Shown here: positions 30,300-43,369 of the stretch, one piece after another | Layout: every line of letters begins with the position of its first letter | Numbering within the stretch: the stretch's first letter is position 1 | NCBI GenBank assembly: GCA_029339505.1 | Contig: JAQISU010000233.1 | Span: 4,574,001 to 4,638,000, forward strand | Source: Unio delphinus | Lineage: Eukaryota > Mollusca > Bivalvia > Unionida > Unionidae | Length of the DNA stretch: 64,000 bases | Reading direction: 5' to 3' | Notes under the pieces: model-generated | Databases searched by the model: none | Told to the model about the DNA's origin: nothing | The model's input: the letters and a program-made list of their open reading frames with translations, nothing else | Translations under genes and position numbers: made by a program

Positions 30300-31153
30300 T
30301 TACAGACCAACTTGCTGGTCTATGCAATAGTAACAACCGTGTTCCATTAATTTGAGAACATTACATGTACTGTCATTCTGTATTTCTGTATTCTCAGCAT
30401 ATTCTGATATGTCACTGGCATTATTGTCCCCGAAATCTATGCACCTTTTTTTCAGTGTTAATAAAGATGATACTGCATCTGATATCTTTCTTTTGTGTTT
30501 CCGCTGGCTGGCCCTATTAAATCTCTCATGAGCTGCTCCTATTACAGATGAAGTGATTTCTGTGTAACCAAGATCTAAAGTTGGCAACCATGATGGGCTT
30601 GTTCTGTCATGCAGATAAGCTTTAACACCTGCAAAAAGAAAAGGATGGCAACTGAGATAGTGACTTTATTAAAAAGAATGAAATAAAGTATTAAGCAAGT
30701 CAAGAAAAGGGTCATCATAAGTGAGCAAAAAATGACTAGAACTGTCAATGTATAATCCTGATACTCTCATTCTAAAAGATAACATTGTCATGTATTTTTT
30801 TAAAATCCATAACGACTGGTCCCTGCTTCTTACACTGTGACTTGTAAACAAAGATTATAAGTTAGTATTAGCTTGAATTATAATGTCTGTAAAAATCAAG
30901 CTGAACTCAACTAAATAATTAATTTTAACATACCTCCAACGAAATGTTTAGAGCAAACAAACGTTCGTTCCCATCTCTCCTCTGTATCAATGTCCTTTCT
31001 GTTGATAGCCGCCTTCCATAAACGACGTCTTTCTTCCGATAATTTCAATGTTTCTTCACCCTGATCAGTCAATATTTTCGGTACTTTAAAGAAGCCTACA
31101 TTTTTGGTTGCACCTTTGCGGTTGGAACACCCGACAATACCACAAATCGGCAT
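30300..31153 (-). CDS. THAP-domain protein, two exons
   Basis: Exon 1 (31153-30934) encodes a THAP zinc finger from its first residues: Cys at 4 and 9 (MPICGIVGCSN), the conserved Trp in RLWKAAINR and a closing CSKHF, giving a C2CH set. A GTATGT donor follows. Exon 2 (30628-30300) begins after a TTTTTGCAG acceptor in matching phase; the two sum to 549 nt (182 residues). Exon 2 has a short WLPTLDLGY segment and a basic stretch (QRKHKRK) that resemble the region after THAP in transposase-derived proteins, but no nuclease domain follows. THAP domains bind DNA in P-element-like transposases and domesticated regulators. The stop lies just inside the sequence shared with the left arm, so the reading frame may have been cut short by the rearrangement. 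In-frame ATGs upstream (for example 31180) leave the start uncertain. Confidence 0.65.
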
Positions 31154-31724
31154 TATGGAAAATACGCTAATAACACCCATTCAACCCGTTGTGGGATAGG
31201 GGCTCAAAATGGCGGATATGGAAGTACACACGTTTTGTGACGTCACGTGAAAACAACCCATAATGCAATAACGAAGGCATCATTTTGCTACATTATCTTA
31301 GAAGAAATCAATGCATTACTCGCTGTAAGTCATTTCATTGGCTAGACTTATTTTCTTACGGCGTTAGCTTCGAATTGACTTCAGTAGCTTTTCACACACT
31401 GACGAGATAGGCCGAGGCAATTTACCAAACATATATTTCAAAACCTTAAACTAATGCACGAACAATCATATCATCGGGCGATGCATGGAAATGGTGTCAA
31501 TCTTATTGCAAAATACATCGAGGAATGTTTAATTGTACTATTCTGTGAGAATGTTTTAGTCGCATTCGTTACCAGTTCACTCTGGTGATATTTTAAAATG
31601 GTGGGTGTTTTATATGGATTTGATTTTCTATGTGGAATGTGTTTCCTTCAAATTTCCGTAGGGAAAACGTACCATAACAAAACAAACGTAAGTGTTGTGA
31701 TACTTTTAAAAGTAGGAGTAACAG

Positions 31725-31764
<40 letters not shown>
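31725..31764. repeat. (CT)n microsatellite
   Basis: About 38 bp of CT, the inverted counterpart of (GA)n at 22845-22893 in the left arm. Confidence 0.9.
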
Positions 31765-31768
<4 letters not shown>

Positions 31769-32788
31769 ATGTAATGTAAATGTTTCTGTAATTAGATTCA
31801 TTTACTTATTTGTGATCTACACTGCAATTGTCCTTGTAGAGCGAAATGCAACTTTTATTTTTAATCAGTGTTGTTTGCAGTCACTGTGAACATATTGTGT
31901 ATAAAATGTTATAATTATCAAATAGTGAATATTACAAACTATACATATACGACATAGTAAATGTAAGGAGGAAATGTTCAAGTCATAACAATCATTATAA
32001 CAAAATACATGTACAATATATATGCTTTATTTTTAGACGAAATAAGTTAATATTAAAACCTGAAATTTGCAAACTTTTACATGAAGTGTACAAACGGTAA
32101 CTAAAAAAAAAACAGTTGAGTAAATAAGAAAAATCTAAAACGTTTATATTTTTATGACTTTTTCTATTCTGAAAAGAATCATACATATTTTGTTCGTAGA
32201 CCCTCTCATGGAAAAAGAATTAAATATAATAATATTTATAACATGGTGTCTTTAGAAACAAAGATTTTGTGGTTAAATAGTTCGTGCAAGATACATGTAA
32301 ATATGACACTCATGGTAAATAATGTGCTGCTGATAGCAACGGGTAATATATAGTAAGATCTAAACACGTTTTCGTGTCGTAAACAAAATAGAAATACTAT
32401 ACAAGTACCCTTCAATATATACCTGTATATTAACACTACGCCACTCCCGACATTACTCACGCATGATTACACAAATTCAAGTTTTACTGTACTTTATTAT
32501 AACTAGTGTATACAATCTTTCATTCAATCACAATCGTGATTGTACTAATTTATTACTGCCCTATTAATGAAATATGACTCAAAACCTTACGCAAGTAACC
32601 AACGTTCTTACACGTACCATTGACTAAGTGAATCAATCTATCCTCCCTGATGTTCGCCTTGTTGTAGGCGGATAGTTAGTGCTATATAAGACTGGCATAC
32701 CAATCGTTCTTCAATTTTCTTCCGAGTGTACACAGCAGTTAGATCTGTGGTGCCACGTAACAGTCAGCGGAGAGGTAGGGATGAAATA

Positions 32789-32789
<1 letters not shown>

Positions 32790-32836
<47 letters not shown>
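32790..32836. repeat. (CT)n microsatellite
   Basis: About 46 bp of CT dinucleotide within the right arm. Confidence 0.9.
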
Positions 32837-32839
<3 letters not shown>

Positions 32840-33300
32840 ACAAAATGTACCCACGTACCCCTTCCCATAAATCTATTTGTGGTTGTCGGATGGAATCGAA
32901 GCTATTTTAACTGATTTGTTACCAGGCGATAGTATTGATTCTTGAACCCTCTCAATCGCTATGATGTGAAAGAGGATTAGCGAGCGTTGGGACGGGCTCC
33001 GATGGATAGAGTAACATTCTTTCGTGAAGCACACGCTGGCAGCAGAAACGACTTTGCAAATTCCTGTTATACGTGTGTATTTATGTAATTTGCTGAAAGT
33101 TCGGGATTCAAAAAAAAAAAAAAAAATGTACAAACATACAACTTTGATCATTTTCGAAAACTTATCACTGTTTAGACACCCCAAGACCATTGACATTCGG
33201 GGCAACCGCCAGATCCGCACCCCAACCCCATCAGTACGTTACTGTCCAGTACGGAAATTTGAGAAAAGAATATAGCTTTGTAGATTAAAAGGATGACGTA

Positions 33301-33314
33301 ACACACACACACAC

Positions 33315-33398
<84 letters not shown>
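33301..33398. repeat. (CA)n-(TA)n compound microsatellite
   Basis: A short CA tract passes into about 80 bp of TA. The same CA-then-TA arrangement precedes the Polinton at 46302-46517. Confidence 0.95.
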
Positions 33399-33401
<3 letters not shown>

Positions 33402-33739
33402 GACTGCCTGGGAAAGAGAAAATCACTAATACATGCCTTATGTGTGTAGCAGATTACCATCACACCATCACCATCCTTACACCTTAGTTTTAACACATCC
33501 ATAATCACTTCAAGGAATCATCTCAATGATCCGGGATCATGCTAAGACAATTCCAGTAACTCGTTCCGTAGACGAAAATCTAAAAGATCATATGCCAAGA
33601 GTACGTGAAAACGAGCGATATGTGGATCACACAATTAATCAAGAACATTATGAGGAAGATGTTCGATTAACATTGTAATTCGCATATATAAAATGTGCGT
33701 TAGCAAAATATGATTAAACCTGATCATTCCAGCATTGTG

Positions 33740-34056
33740 TGACTGCTGTAGTGGCTTTTTGGTTAGAACGTCTACCTCGGATGCGGGAGGTTGTGGGTTT
33801 GATCCCCGGCCGAGTCATACAAAAGACTTCCAAAGAATTGCATTAACAGCTGCCTCACTTGACGCTCAGCATTAAGAGGTTAGTGTTAGGACTGGTCGGC
33901 CTGGTGTCAGGATAATGGGACTGGGTGGGACATCATGCTACATGTTTGCGTCATGATGCCCCAGTGCTAGATATCACAGTAAACTGCCACATTGCAGACA
34001 TAGTTGCGATGTGACTAAAAACAATGTTAAAGCTACGTTAAATATCCTAATCGCAC
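33740..34056 (+). mobile_element. tRNA-derived SINE, family A, copy 1
   Basis: A tRNA-like head has an A-box region (TGGCTTTTTGGTTAGAACG) and a B-box (GGTTTGATCCC). The body contains GGACTGGTCGGCCTGGTGTC, and the end is ACGTTAAATATCCTAATC. The element is bounded by a perfect 12-bp target duplication TCCAGCATTGTG (33728-33739 and 34057-34068), the mark of LINE-assisted insertion. It shares its body with the copy at 43370-43722. Confidence 0.88.
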
Positions 34057-34237
34057 TCCAGCATTGTGATTCCATTTCCTGGTATAGACATTAGAATAAT
34101 TAATTTCAAAACTGATCACGTGACCTACTTCAACATGTCAAAGGTATGACGATCGATTCTATTTATATAACATAAAATCCCAATATAGATATTATACCAC
34201 GATTCACGTGACATACGGAAGGTTCGCACAAATACGT

Positions 34238-34495
34238 TTGTTTGTTTTATTTTTAGGGTTTAACGCCATTTTTCAGCACACGATAGGCTATACATGGCGG
34301 CCAGTATTTTTGGTGGAGGAAGAACAAGGGAAAACCCCCGGAAAGAACCACCGACCCACGAGAAGCTACTGGCAAGCTTTCTCACATAACTACATTCGCC
34401 GAATCTTAGACTCGAACCCACGTAGACGTAGGTGAACCGGCAGTGTTCCGTAACGGAAAGCGCTTTAGACCACTCGGCCACTCGCGTCCTTCTTA
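34238..34495 (-). mobile_element. tRNA-derived SINE, family B, copy 1
   Basis: Read on the minus strand, the head has an A-box-like TGGCCGAGTGGTCTAAAGCG and a B-box GGGTTCGAGTC, typical of a Ser/Leu-type tRNA origin. The body includes GCCGCCATGTATAGCC and the end GGCGTTAAACCC. A perfect 11-bp duplication CACAAATACGT flanks it (34227-34237 and 34496-34506). Three more copies occur at 40551-40785, 42800-42990 and 63461-63704. The intact tRNA-like head should not be called a tRNA gene. Confidence 0.9.
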
Positions 34496-34699
34496 CACAA
34501 ATACGTCACGTAGACAATCACGTTACTTGGCAAATATACACAGCAGATATATAACAATTGTCAAGAATTGTAATAATTGAGAATGTAGTAAATGTTAAAC
34601 ATTATGAGGATTATATTTACAACAAATTACGCCGATACTATGAGATATTTTCTTTGTGATACGTATCTGATGGAAAATTCTTGCTTGCAAGTTTTTGAT

Positions 34700-34700
34700 A

Positions 34701-34731
<31 letters not shown>

Positions 34732-34752
34732 TATTACTATTATTATTATTTC
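34700..34752. repeat. (ATT)n microsatellite
   Basis: Interrupted ATT/ACT trinucleotides over about 50 bp. Confidence 0.9.
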
Positions 34753-35233
34753 AATGCTCTTTTGCAAAGAATCATTTATTCTGATCATATCAAATCTTTC
34801 ACGACCAATGAAAGCTTGATTGCTCGTGCGAATTAACTGATGCTTGAAACACAAATCTGTCATATTCAACAGTGTTGAACACGGTCGTTTCTTGAGGAGC
34901 AGAGAAAGTTTACTAATGATAAATATGACAGTTTGACTAAATTTAAATTTAACTAACTTAATTTTCCGTCCTAGGACGGGAATACAACAGTGGGATGATC
35001 GAGCTCGAAAGAAAGTAAAAATATAAAATTAAAAGTATATTTAAAAACGGGATGCTGCATAGAGTTTCGAATTTGCAACCTCTTGTTTGTCAGCCGAGAC
35101 ACAAGCAAACATGGATGCTTATATATAGATTCAAACGGGGGAAATTTCCTTTCTCGGGTTTCTTATACAGATAGATCAAATACTAATCGAATTATTGAAA
35201 CTATGGGATTTACCGACATGCCGCAAAGTTTTC

Positions 35234-35353
35234 CGAATATTACGTGTACAAATAAAGCTGAAAACCCCGTATTCATATTCATATACTTAGAACAACTTGG
35301 TAATAGCGTACACGAATCATTTGTGAGACAACTGGATGAAAGTGTCTGCAAAC
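35234..35353 (+). other. Possible death-fold exon upstream of IAP copy C
   Basis: Open frame with IYLEQLG and FVRQLDES ending at a donor-like GTAAGA (35354). It is paralogous in sequence and position to 11750-11869. The open frame extends back to about 35083, but only the last 120 bp aligns well with copy B. If spliced to the acceptor at 36018-36019 it would add an N-terminal death-fold-like segment to the IAP. Tentative. Confidence 0.3.
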
Positions 35354-35799
35354 GTAAGAATAATCCAAGATATTAAAAAAATCAGATTTCCTTGCAATGA
35401 AACATATTTTACCCGAGAAGGACTGAGGTCAGTCAGAACATTCTACAACATAGCTCAGACATGATCGTAAAACGTAACGTGACATACATACAGAACTGTT
35501 TCCAGCGGAATCGAGACACCGTCGATGCAGCAGTTAAACCTTATGGTATGTGACAATATAACGGTCACTATATCTGATACAGTTGTATAAATGAAATTAT
35601 TAAGATGCTGTTTCCTGGCAGAAATTCAAAGCCATGCCAATGTGTATTTGACGTCCAAATCAGTATTTCTAATCTCAATTGCCTCTGATTGGCGACTAAT
35701 TTCATCGAATTTGGTGAGGGATGAAAAACTATACAATGTCAATATCACGGTAAACAATAATACAAACAGATATGTCATATGTTATTGTTGGTGCTGTTG

Positions 35800-35802
35800 T
35801 TG

Positions 35803-35863
<61 letters not shown>

Positions 35864-35880
35864 GTTCTGGTTACTTGAAA

Positions 35881-35949
<69 letters not shown>

Positions 35950-35967
35950 GTTCTGGTTACTTGAAAC

Positions 35968-36016
<49 letters not shown>

Positions 36017-36019
36017 CAG
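35800..36019 (+). repeat. Nested (TTA)n tract ending in the acceptor of IAP copy C
   Basis: Three TTA/ATT tracts are separated by two identical copies of ATGTTCTGGTTACTTGAAAC, so a higher-order unit of microsatellite plus spacer has duplicated. The last tract ends ACAG, the likely splice acceptor at 36018-36019. Copy B has a single, shorter tract in the same place. Confidence 0.85.
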
Positions 36020-36059
36020 GGAATAATCATTTCCACGAGGACACCGTATGCTCTCCTTG

Positions 36060-38532
36060 ATGGCAAGATCAGAGGATGATAAAGAATCTTTCACCAGCGT
36101 AAGTCCCACATCCTTGCAGCGTTATGTTGAAAACGTTTTGAATTCGTCTGAAATCGACAGTAAGATCATGACCAATGAGTGGGCTAGGTACATCAGCTTT
36201 AGAACATTCCCACAAAATTCCCCCGTGCACCCAAATAGATTATCGAAATCCGGGTTTTATTATATAGGCCAGGGTGATGAAACTGTTTGTTTCTCGTGTG
36301 GATTTAGGAACAAAAATTGGAAAGCAGGAGAGTCCCCACATGAAGTTCATACGAGATTGTCGCCGAATTGTAATTTTGCAAATGGAACTGGAGACGGCAA
36401 TATTCCTATATTAGATGGAAATGTATATCATAAGGGTTCCTGCAAGGGCACTAATCAAATCTCGGAACCTACATTTCAGTCCCCTGCACGTGATAATATA
36501 GAACGGAATCAAAAGCAATTCGAACCTTTGAGCGCAAAGAAGAATGACGAAGTAACGAATACATGCATCGCCAATAGTCAGTACTCACCTACAGATGCAA
36601 ACAATACAACAGAGGAAGCAACGAACAACACCAGCAAGTTTGCAGAAGGACGAAGCATGAACAGTACAACATTAGACAAGACCCATAATGATACAATTAG
36701 AAATCCCGAGGTCTCTACTATTACCAATGGAACACTGACTGCCAAAACTGAAGATTCTAAGCTAGAAATACCCAAACCTGAACCTGTGAAGCAAACGATC
36801 GATACGCGTGGAATATACGTTGAAAATCCAAAGCATCCTCACTACTCTATCCTGACATCCCGCCTGGAATCCTTTAGAGGATGGCCTTCCCTAGCAGTAC
36901 CTAAACCTTCCGAGCTGGCTGCTGCAGGTCTGTACTATGTTGGTAAGTTTCATGTACGGATAAGGTATTGGTTTGTTTGGAACATCTCCCTTCTCAATTT
37001 ACTTTTTTCCTGCACTGATACTAATAGGTTCGATCAGTCCTAAACTTGAACGATTATACATAATGTACAACCTATCTGAGTGTAAGAGACTTTATATAAA
37101 TTTAGGTCAATGCAATGCTATTTTAAAGACATGGGTACGATTGATTGTTTAATAAATATTGCTCAAAGATCAATAATATTATATGATATGTCAAATATCC
37201 ACTAATCAATTAAACAATTTGCAGATGTACTGATTTCTAACAGGAGATAACGTCTCAGATAATGTGAAACGTTTTCCTGACCTTATTTGGTATTATTTTA
37301 AATCGAAGACAAACACATCCATGGATATTATTTTACGGTTTAATTACTTAATATCGATCTTTCATAGGTGTAGGGGACTGTGTACGATGTTTCTATTGCG
37401 GAGGTGGGTTGAGAAGCTGGGAGGAGGGAGACGACCCTTGGAGAGAGCATGCACGGTGGTATCCAAATTGTTCTTTTCTAAAACAGTCCAGGGGAGAAGA
37501 TTTTGTCTTAAGGCAGATGGCGGGAATAAATCTGAGATCTAAAGAAACCCTGGATATTGAATCACATGACTTGTGGGGAACTTGTGAAATGGAATCAGGA
37601 GATGGAGCATCTCTAGTCGGAGCGACTGCTAATTCAAATTCCATGGATTCTCCAGCAGTACAAAGTATACTATCCATGGGCTACAGCCTCGAAATGGTTA
37701 GACAAGCAATAGAGAGACTTGAGTCTAGAAAAGGTAACTACACTAGTCACCTTTATTATTAAAAGACAGTCTTTGAAGAAGCATCATAATTGATGAACCT
37801 TTTAATGCATGATAATAGATAATAATGCATCACGTAACACATTAACCAATAACGTTGATGAAACAAGCCATGGTATTAAGAACGAAGTCTTTTAACTGAA
37901 ATACAATTAATGTAACATAATAGTGATGAAATTTACTAATACTTATGATCCTGCAAGCTTTTCAAAATAGTAGACGACTGACTGATATATGTTTTATGCA
38001 GCTATGTAACAGTCGCTTCGAATAAAAATTATACATTTTTATCTCAATAACATTAAATAATGTGTTATTTTCTTTAATTAAAGGACAGTCCAAGATTTTT
38101 GTGAATGATTTGCTGGAGGTAATAGTTGAAGTAGAAGAAGCACAAACATCAAAGCAGGCGAATGAATTTAAATCTACCAATGACATGGTTAAAAAACCCG
38201 ACAATATAAATGGAACATGGTACACGGAAAATGCAAGCAACGAACAGAAGACAAATCATTACTCGCCACACGATAATAGCCATTCTAAAGTCAAAGAAGA
38301 AAAAGATTCCTCTAAATCGAACATGTCTCCAAAAGAACTGGAATCTCTGCTGGAACAAAACCAGGAACTCAAAGACCAGATGACATGCAAAATTTGCATG
38401 GACAGAGAGGCATGTATTGTGTTCTTACCGTGTTGTCACATGATGGCCTGCCCTCAATGTGCGCCGGCTTTCAGAAAATGTCCTGTATGTAGGCAGCTAG
38501 TAAAAGCCACTGTAAGGGCGTATGTTTCGTAA
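36060..38532 (+). CDS. IAP (BIRC) copy C: BIR-BIR-UBA-RING, intact
   Basis: Predicted exons are 36060-36942, 37368-37733 and 38084-38532 (1698 nt, 565 residues), with GT-AG introns in phase 1. An upstream in-frame ATG (36048) also exists. BIR1 (about residues 40-105) has CFSC, 16 residues, His, six residues, Cys; BIR2, split by intron 1, has CFYC, 16 residues, H-x6-C: both match the BIR zinc site. Then come a UBA-like segment ([11 protein letters not shown]), a coiled stretch ([15 protein letters not shown]) and a C-terminal RING with all eight ligands (CKIC, LPCCH, ACPQC, CPVC) ending in AYVS. By family it should act in the cytoplasm as a RING E3 ubiquitin ligase restraining caspases or immune signalling. 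No CARD lies between UBA and RING, unlike vertebrate cIAP1/2. This is the only complete copy of four in the window; the 5' end may extend into an upstream exon. Confidence 0.85.
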
Positions 38533-39143
38533 AGAGCTAGGTTAGGTAAACACAACATATTCTTACTAAACGCTTGGATTTGGACCAACAAAACGTAAAG
38601 GCTTTTGCTGACAAAGTACATGCTGAAGTACGAATTATCAAAGTTTTTTTGAATGGGAAAAATTCACTTTTACATGCAAAAACGAAGATTATATATTTAC
38701 TTTTTGTCGATTCGTTTAGGTGCCTTTCATATTTTGTAACCACATTTATTTTGTTGTTCTGTCGAAGTTTTGATATCCAATTAATTGATGTTTACGCATT
38801 AGTTTCTAAGAATTATACATAATGCAATGTAGAATTATGAATAATACACCGATATACGGGTATCAAGATGAAGAAATTTATTGCACCGCACGTTTCAATT
38901 TTATGTGCAATATATGCATTTTAATGTTCAAAACTGACGCACTGACAAGTCTTTATATCATTTTTATGATGTTTGTAAGATCCTTTAATTTTACTGTGAT
39001 AAATGTCATTACTTAATTGGAATTAATTCCGTCTTTTTATTAAATGTTTAAAAATGTTGTATATGTTATATGGTTCTGTGAGTTATTCATTTGATTTATT
39101 TTATTAAAAGTCAATAAAAGTGTCAAACATAGTTTGATTTTTG

Positions 39144-39196
<53 letters not shown>

Positions 39197-41514
39197 TATT
39201 CACTTCTTATGGATAAGTGGACATCCGATATGCATGCAGATTTGTATTCCAGTAGAATAATGAATGAACTATTTGTATTCCAGGGTTGAAGTCTAAAAAT
39301 ACAGTATATGGAAGCTTAAATTTTGACGTCCATCTTCACTTGGTGCTGAGGAAATTCCCCACAATTACAAGGTGTAGTGACATATTTTATACTAATTTAG
39401 TATATTTTCTTTTTTGGGAAATTACTGTTTTATTGTTGGAGCAAAATAGGCAAATCTTTCAACAAGACACGTGTGGAATTATTATTTGCCGGAAAGAAAA
39501 TATAAAATCATTTGGTTTTATTGTAAATTCATGCTCTTATGAAGTTGTACAGCCCATGATCTATTCTATATTCTAAGAATTGTTTGTGGTCTAGTTATAT
39601 GCTTGTCCTTGTGATAAACTTGATACAATATACAATAGTATTTCTATCTGTCTAGAGGGCCGTAAATTAAGGGATACCGCGGCTTTCTCCATGAATTTAC
39701 ATTAACAAGGTGCTTGCCAAAAACACTAAAAATGATACATACATGAACTAATTGAATTATACTTCATCGTCTCAAAAATATATATTATTTAGAATGTGAA
39801 AGTGGCTTTTAGAACTCGATACCATTGATCCTGATAGACTAGGAGGTCACTAGAATATAAATTGATATATTTGCATAATCGAATTAACTAAACGGATGAG
39901 TCGATATTATTCTTAAAATCCTTTTAGATAGCTATCAATTGATATTTCTTACACCACTTGATCAAAGCCCAATATATAATGTCTTCAACAGATTTACATT
40001 GGACATTTGTTTTGATAACAATGATTAATCTAGTAGCAATGGTGCAAGAACAACAACTGATAATATCAACACGTGATATATGTCTCACTTTGGAAAATAT
40101 AGATAAAGTTAAACATGACATTAGCAATGGTCACTATAATTCTGAAACTTACAAAACTATGTAATGCAGTAGGTTATATTTGACGCGTGTAATATGTATA
40201 TGCAATAGCTACACATGAAGAAATTTGTATCAAAAATGTCTACCTTTGCTGTCCATCTCGTCACGAAATGTTGTCATTAACACAACAACTCTCTGCATCT
40301 TTGCTCTTTACTTTTCTACTTCCAGATTCCCGAAAAAACTCTGTAACCGCAATCCAGATAGTAGGGAAACACCAATCTCCTTTGAACAGTAAGTAACCAA
40401 GGTAATATTCTTTCCTTCTGCAGTTTTCATATCACCCCATTTTGTGTAAATCTTGACATATTGGTCACAAGGATTTGTCAATGTTAATGTGTTTTCCTAA
40501 GATCTTATTATGCCATAGTGTAACGATAAGTCAAGGTACATCGTTAGCAATGCTGTTGTTGTTATAGGGTTTAACGCCACGTTTCGGTACACGATAGGCT
40601 GGCTATACATGGCGGCCAGTATTATTGGTGGAGGAAGAACCCGGGAAACCCCCAGGAAAGAACCACCGACCCACGAGAAGCTACTGGCAAGATTTCTTAC
40701 ATAACTACATTAGCCGAATCTTGGACTCGAACCCGGGCAGACAAAGGTGAGATGGCAGTGATCCGTAACGGAAAGCGCTAACAGTGTACACCACACGATT
40801 ATGTTTCATAATGGATCACAACTTGCATAGCATATGTACGTCTTTTAAAGGGCTTCAGTGGAATGTTTACTTGTCGGAAATAAAGAAGGATAGAATTGAA
40901 TTCACTGCAGCAAAACTGTATTTAATGTTGTCTATAGTTTCCAGCAATATTTTGCGAAATGTGTAAATAAAATACAAGTTTTATGAAACTTCTATGCTGT
41001 AATTGACAGCTCTGTTCGCTTTAAGCAAACGTTATGCTCGCAATTTTGTTAAAACGTTATTATATGTTTTGACTCACTTAATTCCAAATTAATTCCCCAA
41101 ACGTTCAATAATAAATTTTGCTACAGCTCCGTGTTTCTTCAAATCGATGCATAATGTTAGGACCAATATGGTATATCCACTAAGTGACTTATATTTATAC
41201 AAAATATATGGATTCAAGATATAAAGATCAGCTTTTCAAGAAATGTATAATTTTAGTGCATCCACTTGAAACAAAACGTTTTGGGAAAGTTAGTGCAGGC
41301 ATTGTGGTTAGACATTATCTTTACAGGATGTCTTCGAGGGTAGTAACGCGTTGTTTCGTCGTAACTGCATAGAGGAACCGGTATTATATTCAAAAGTACT
41401 TTACGGAGTGAGGATCTTCCTAAAATGAAATAAACACGATTACACTTGAAATTTCCGCAGCAGATTAACATTGTCTCACAAGGTTCCTAGATTTTGCTGC
41501 AGACAGACAGACAG

Positions 41515-41551
<37 letters not shown>

Positions 41552-42790
41552 AAGGCCAAATTATCAGGCAATTCATTTTGAAGAACATGCATCTCCAGTT
41601 TTGATAGTTTAAAATCATTGATTTGGTGGAAATAATTAATGAAGTTTCCTGTTTTATATTTAACTACGTATACGTTTTAGCATAAAAACGGTAACAACTG
41701 CAAGTATTTTGATATTGGTATCCCAATTTTTGTACTTACCGTGTCATGTATTCTGAAATGTCAATGTCATCACAGGAACTCTCTCGACTATCCTTTTATT
41801 AGTTTGCGATTCCACTAATTACAGATACCTGATAGCATTCGTAACTGCTCTGCTAATGATTAGAAAAAGAGTAATCAGACATTCTTTTCTTCTGTGGTTT
41901 CATATGGTCCTATCAGAAATTAAATTAGGTCTCACTTGATAGTTTTGCATTTTGACACCTCCCTAATATTTAAGGTAGAAGGCATGAGCCTAATTATCAC
42001 AATCCCAGTATTTTTCAGTTCACACATAAGCTAAATCTGTAATGTGGTTTAGATCAACTTTGAATTAGGCTTGTAAACTGGTTGACTTGTTTGTTGGTTA
42101 CTGCTTGTCACAGTTAGACTAGCACTGGAGATCAAATGCGTAACTTGGGCTTCAAATGAGCCGCGGACTTGGCTTGCGTATTTACATGTGTCTGCTACAG
42201 AGGTAAATATCTAAAAATCTAGATGGTTGAGGGGTGATGAAAAGTATGCTAATTTGTTACAGTACTAGTGAACTTTATTCGTGTATAAGGCACATACTGA
42301 TTCTTTTAGCTGTCGTGCCACAGGAAAATATTCAAAATACCCACTTTCTGTAATAAAAAAAATGAATGTAAAAAAGAGGGGTTGGGGGCGTGTTGATTCA
42401 GTATAAAAGCCACTAGTTGAATAAGGAATTCACTTTAATACTTCAGTCAGAATCTTACAAGCATAATTTCAACAAATATCATTAGTTAATTTGTATTTGT
42501 GTCTTTAATGTAATATGATTATCCTTGTCTGAAATAGGTCATTGTCCGACAAAAAATGGCCAAACAAACTGTCCAGTGAGACCTTATGCACGATAATGAC
42601 AAGCATTTATTAGTTCAGTTAATGCCATACACCAGTAAGAATTTTAGTGACAAGTCTATATGGACCGTGCACAAAATTCACTTTTTTTATACTCCTGTAA
42701 ACTATATCTTTGTGTTTAAAAATAACAGCTTCTTTGATAATGGTTGTAGAATGACGAAAAGCAAATAATTTCAAATAAAGTGTTATGCCG
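38533..42790. other. Gene-free 3' flank of IAP copy C, paralogous to 14989-18600
   Basis: Segments match the copy B flank in order but with many small differences. It contains (TTA)n at 39147-39194, an inserted SINE at 40551-40785 and (CA)n at about 41519-41549. No coding region is supported. Confidence 0.6.
40551..40785 (-). mobile_element. SINE family B, copy 2
   Basis: Same family as 34238-34495: GGTTTAACGCCAC, then GGCTATACATGGCGGCCAG, GACTCGAACCC (B-box on minus) and GGAAAGCGCT near the tRNA-like head. The head is cut short, and no clear target duplication was found. Confidence 0.8.
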
Positions 42791-42799
42791 GGGTTTGAA

Positions 42800-42990
42800 G
42801 GTCTTTGTTGTTCTTGTAGTGTTTAACGCCCTTTTTCAGCACATGATAGGCTATACATGGCGGCCAGTATTACGGTGGAGGAAGAACCCAGGAAAACCAC
42901 TGGAAAGAACCACCGACAAATGAGAAGCTACTGGAAAGCGTTCTCACATAACTACATTCGCCGAATCTTAGACTCGAACTGACATATCGT
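42800..42990 (-). mobile_element. SINE family B, copy 3, truncated
   Basis: Contains the family's GTGTTTAACGCC and GGCTATACATGGCGGCCAG blocks up to GACTCGAACT, then diverges, so most of the tRNA-like head is missing. Confidence 0.75.
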
Positions 42991-43369
42991 AAGATAGTTC
43001 ACACTGCTACCGATGTACATTTAAAAGAACATGATGTAATCAATGTACAATATAAAAAAAACTGTTCATGACTTGGACATGTCATAACATACAGTTCGTT
43101 GTGCTACAAATGTACGTGTCAAAATAACTCATGCAATAAGCAATGTTCAGTTACAAAATAAACGGTTTATCCGTCAAGATACCGTTTGATTTATAACTAG
43201 CATTGGGACGTATCCAGATTGCATTATGAGTGTATGAGTGTGTAGGTGAGGTCAATACAAATGCACATAAAAGGCATCACCTTCGATTGTCAAGCAGCAA
43301 GGTCGTACAAATGTGTAATATCACAATGTAAAGCAATACTCTCACCACAGGGTATTGGATCACACTCAT

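Larger units (their letters stand above)
28160..33110 (-). repeat. Right arm of the mosaic inverted duplication
   Basis: Reverse-complement counterpart of parts of 20.1-27.1 kb. Sequence at 28160-28388 matches the left arm, then about 1.6 kb (28389-29990) has no counterpart there, then 30000-30330 matches again. The THAP exons (30300-31153) lie in another stretch without a left-arm counterpart. Matches resume at about 31310 and run to about 33065. Confidence 0.75.

Noticed and set aside
34430..34495. tRNA gene (A-box and B-box present)
   Set aside because: The box pair is the head of a SINE with a target duplication and body; the cloverleaf is not complete. The same applies at 33750-33820 and 43385-43440.
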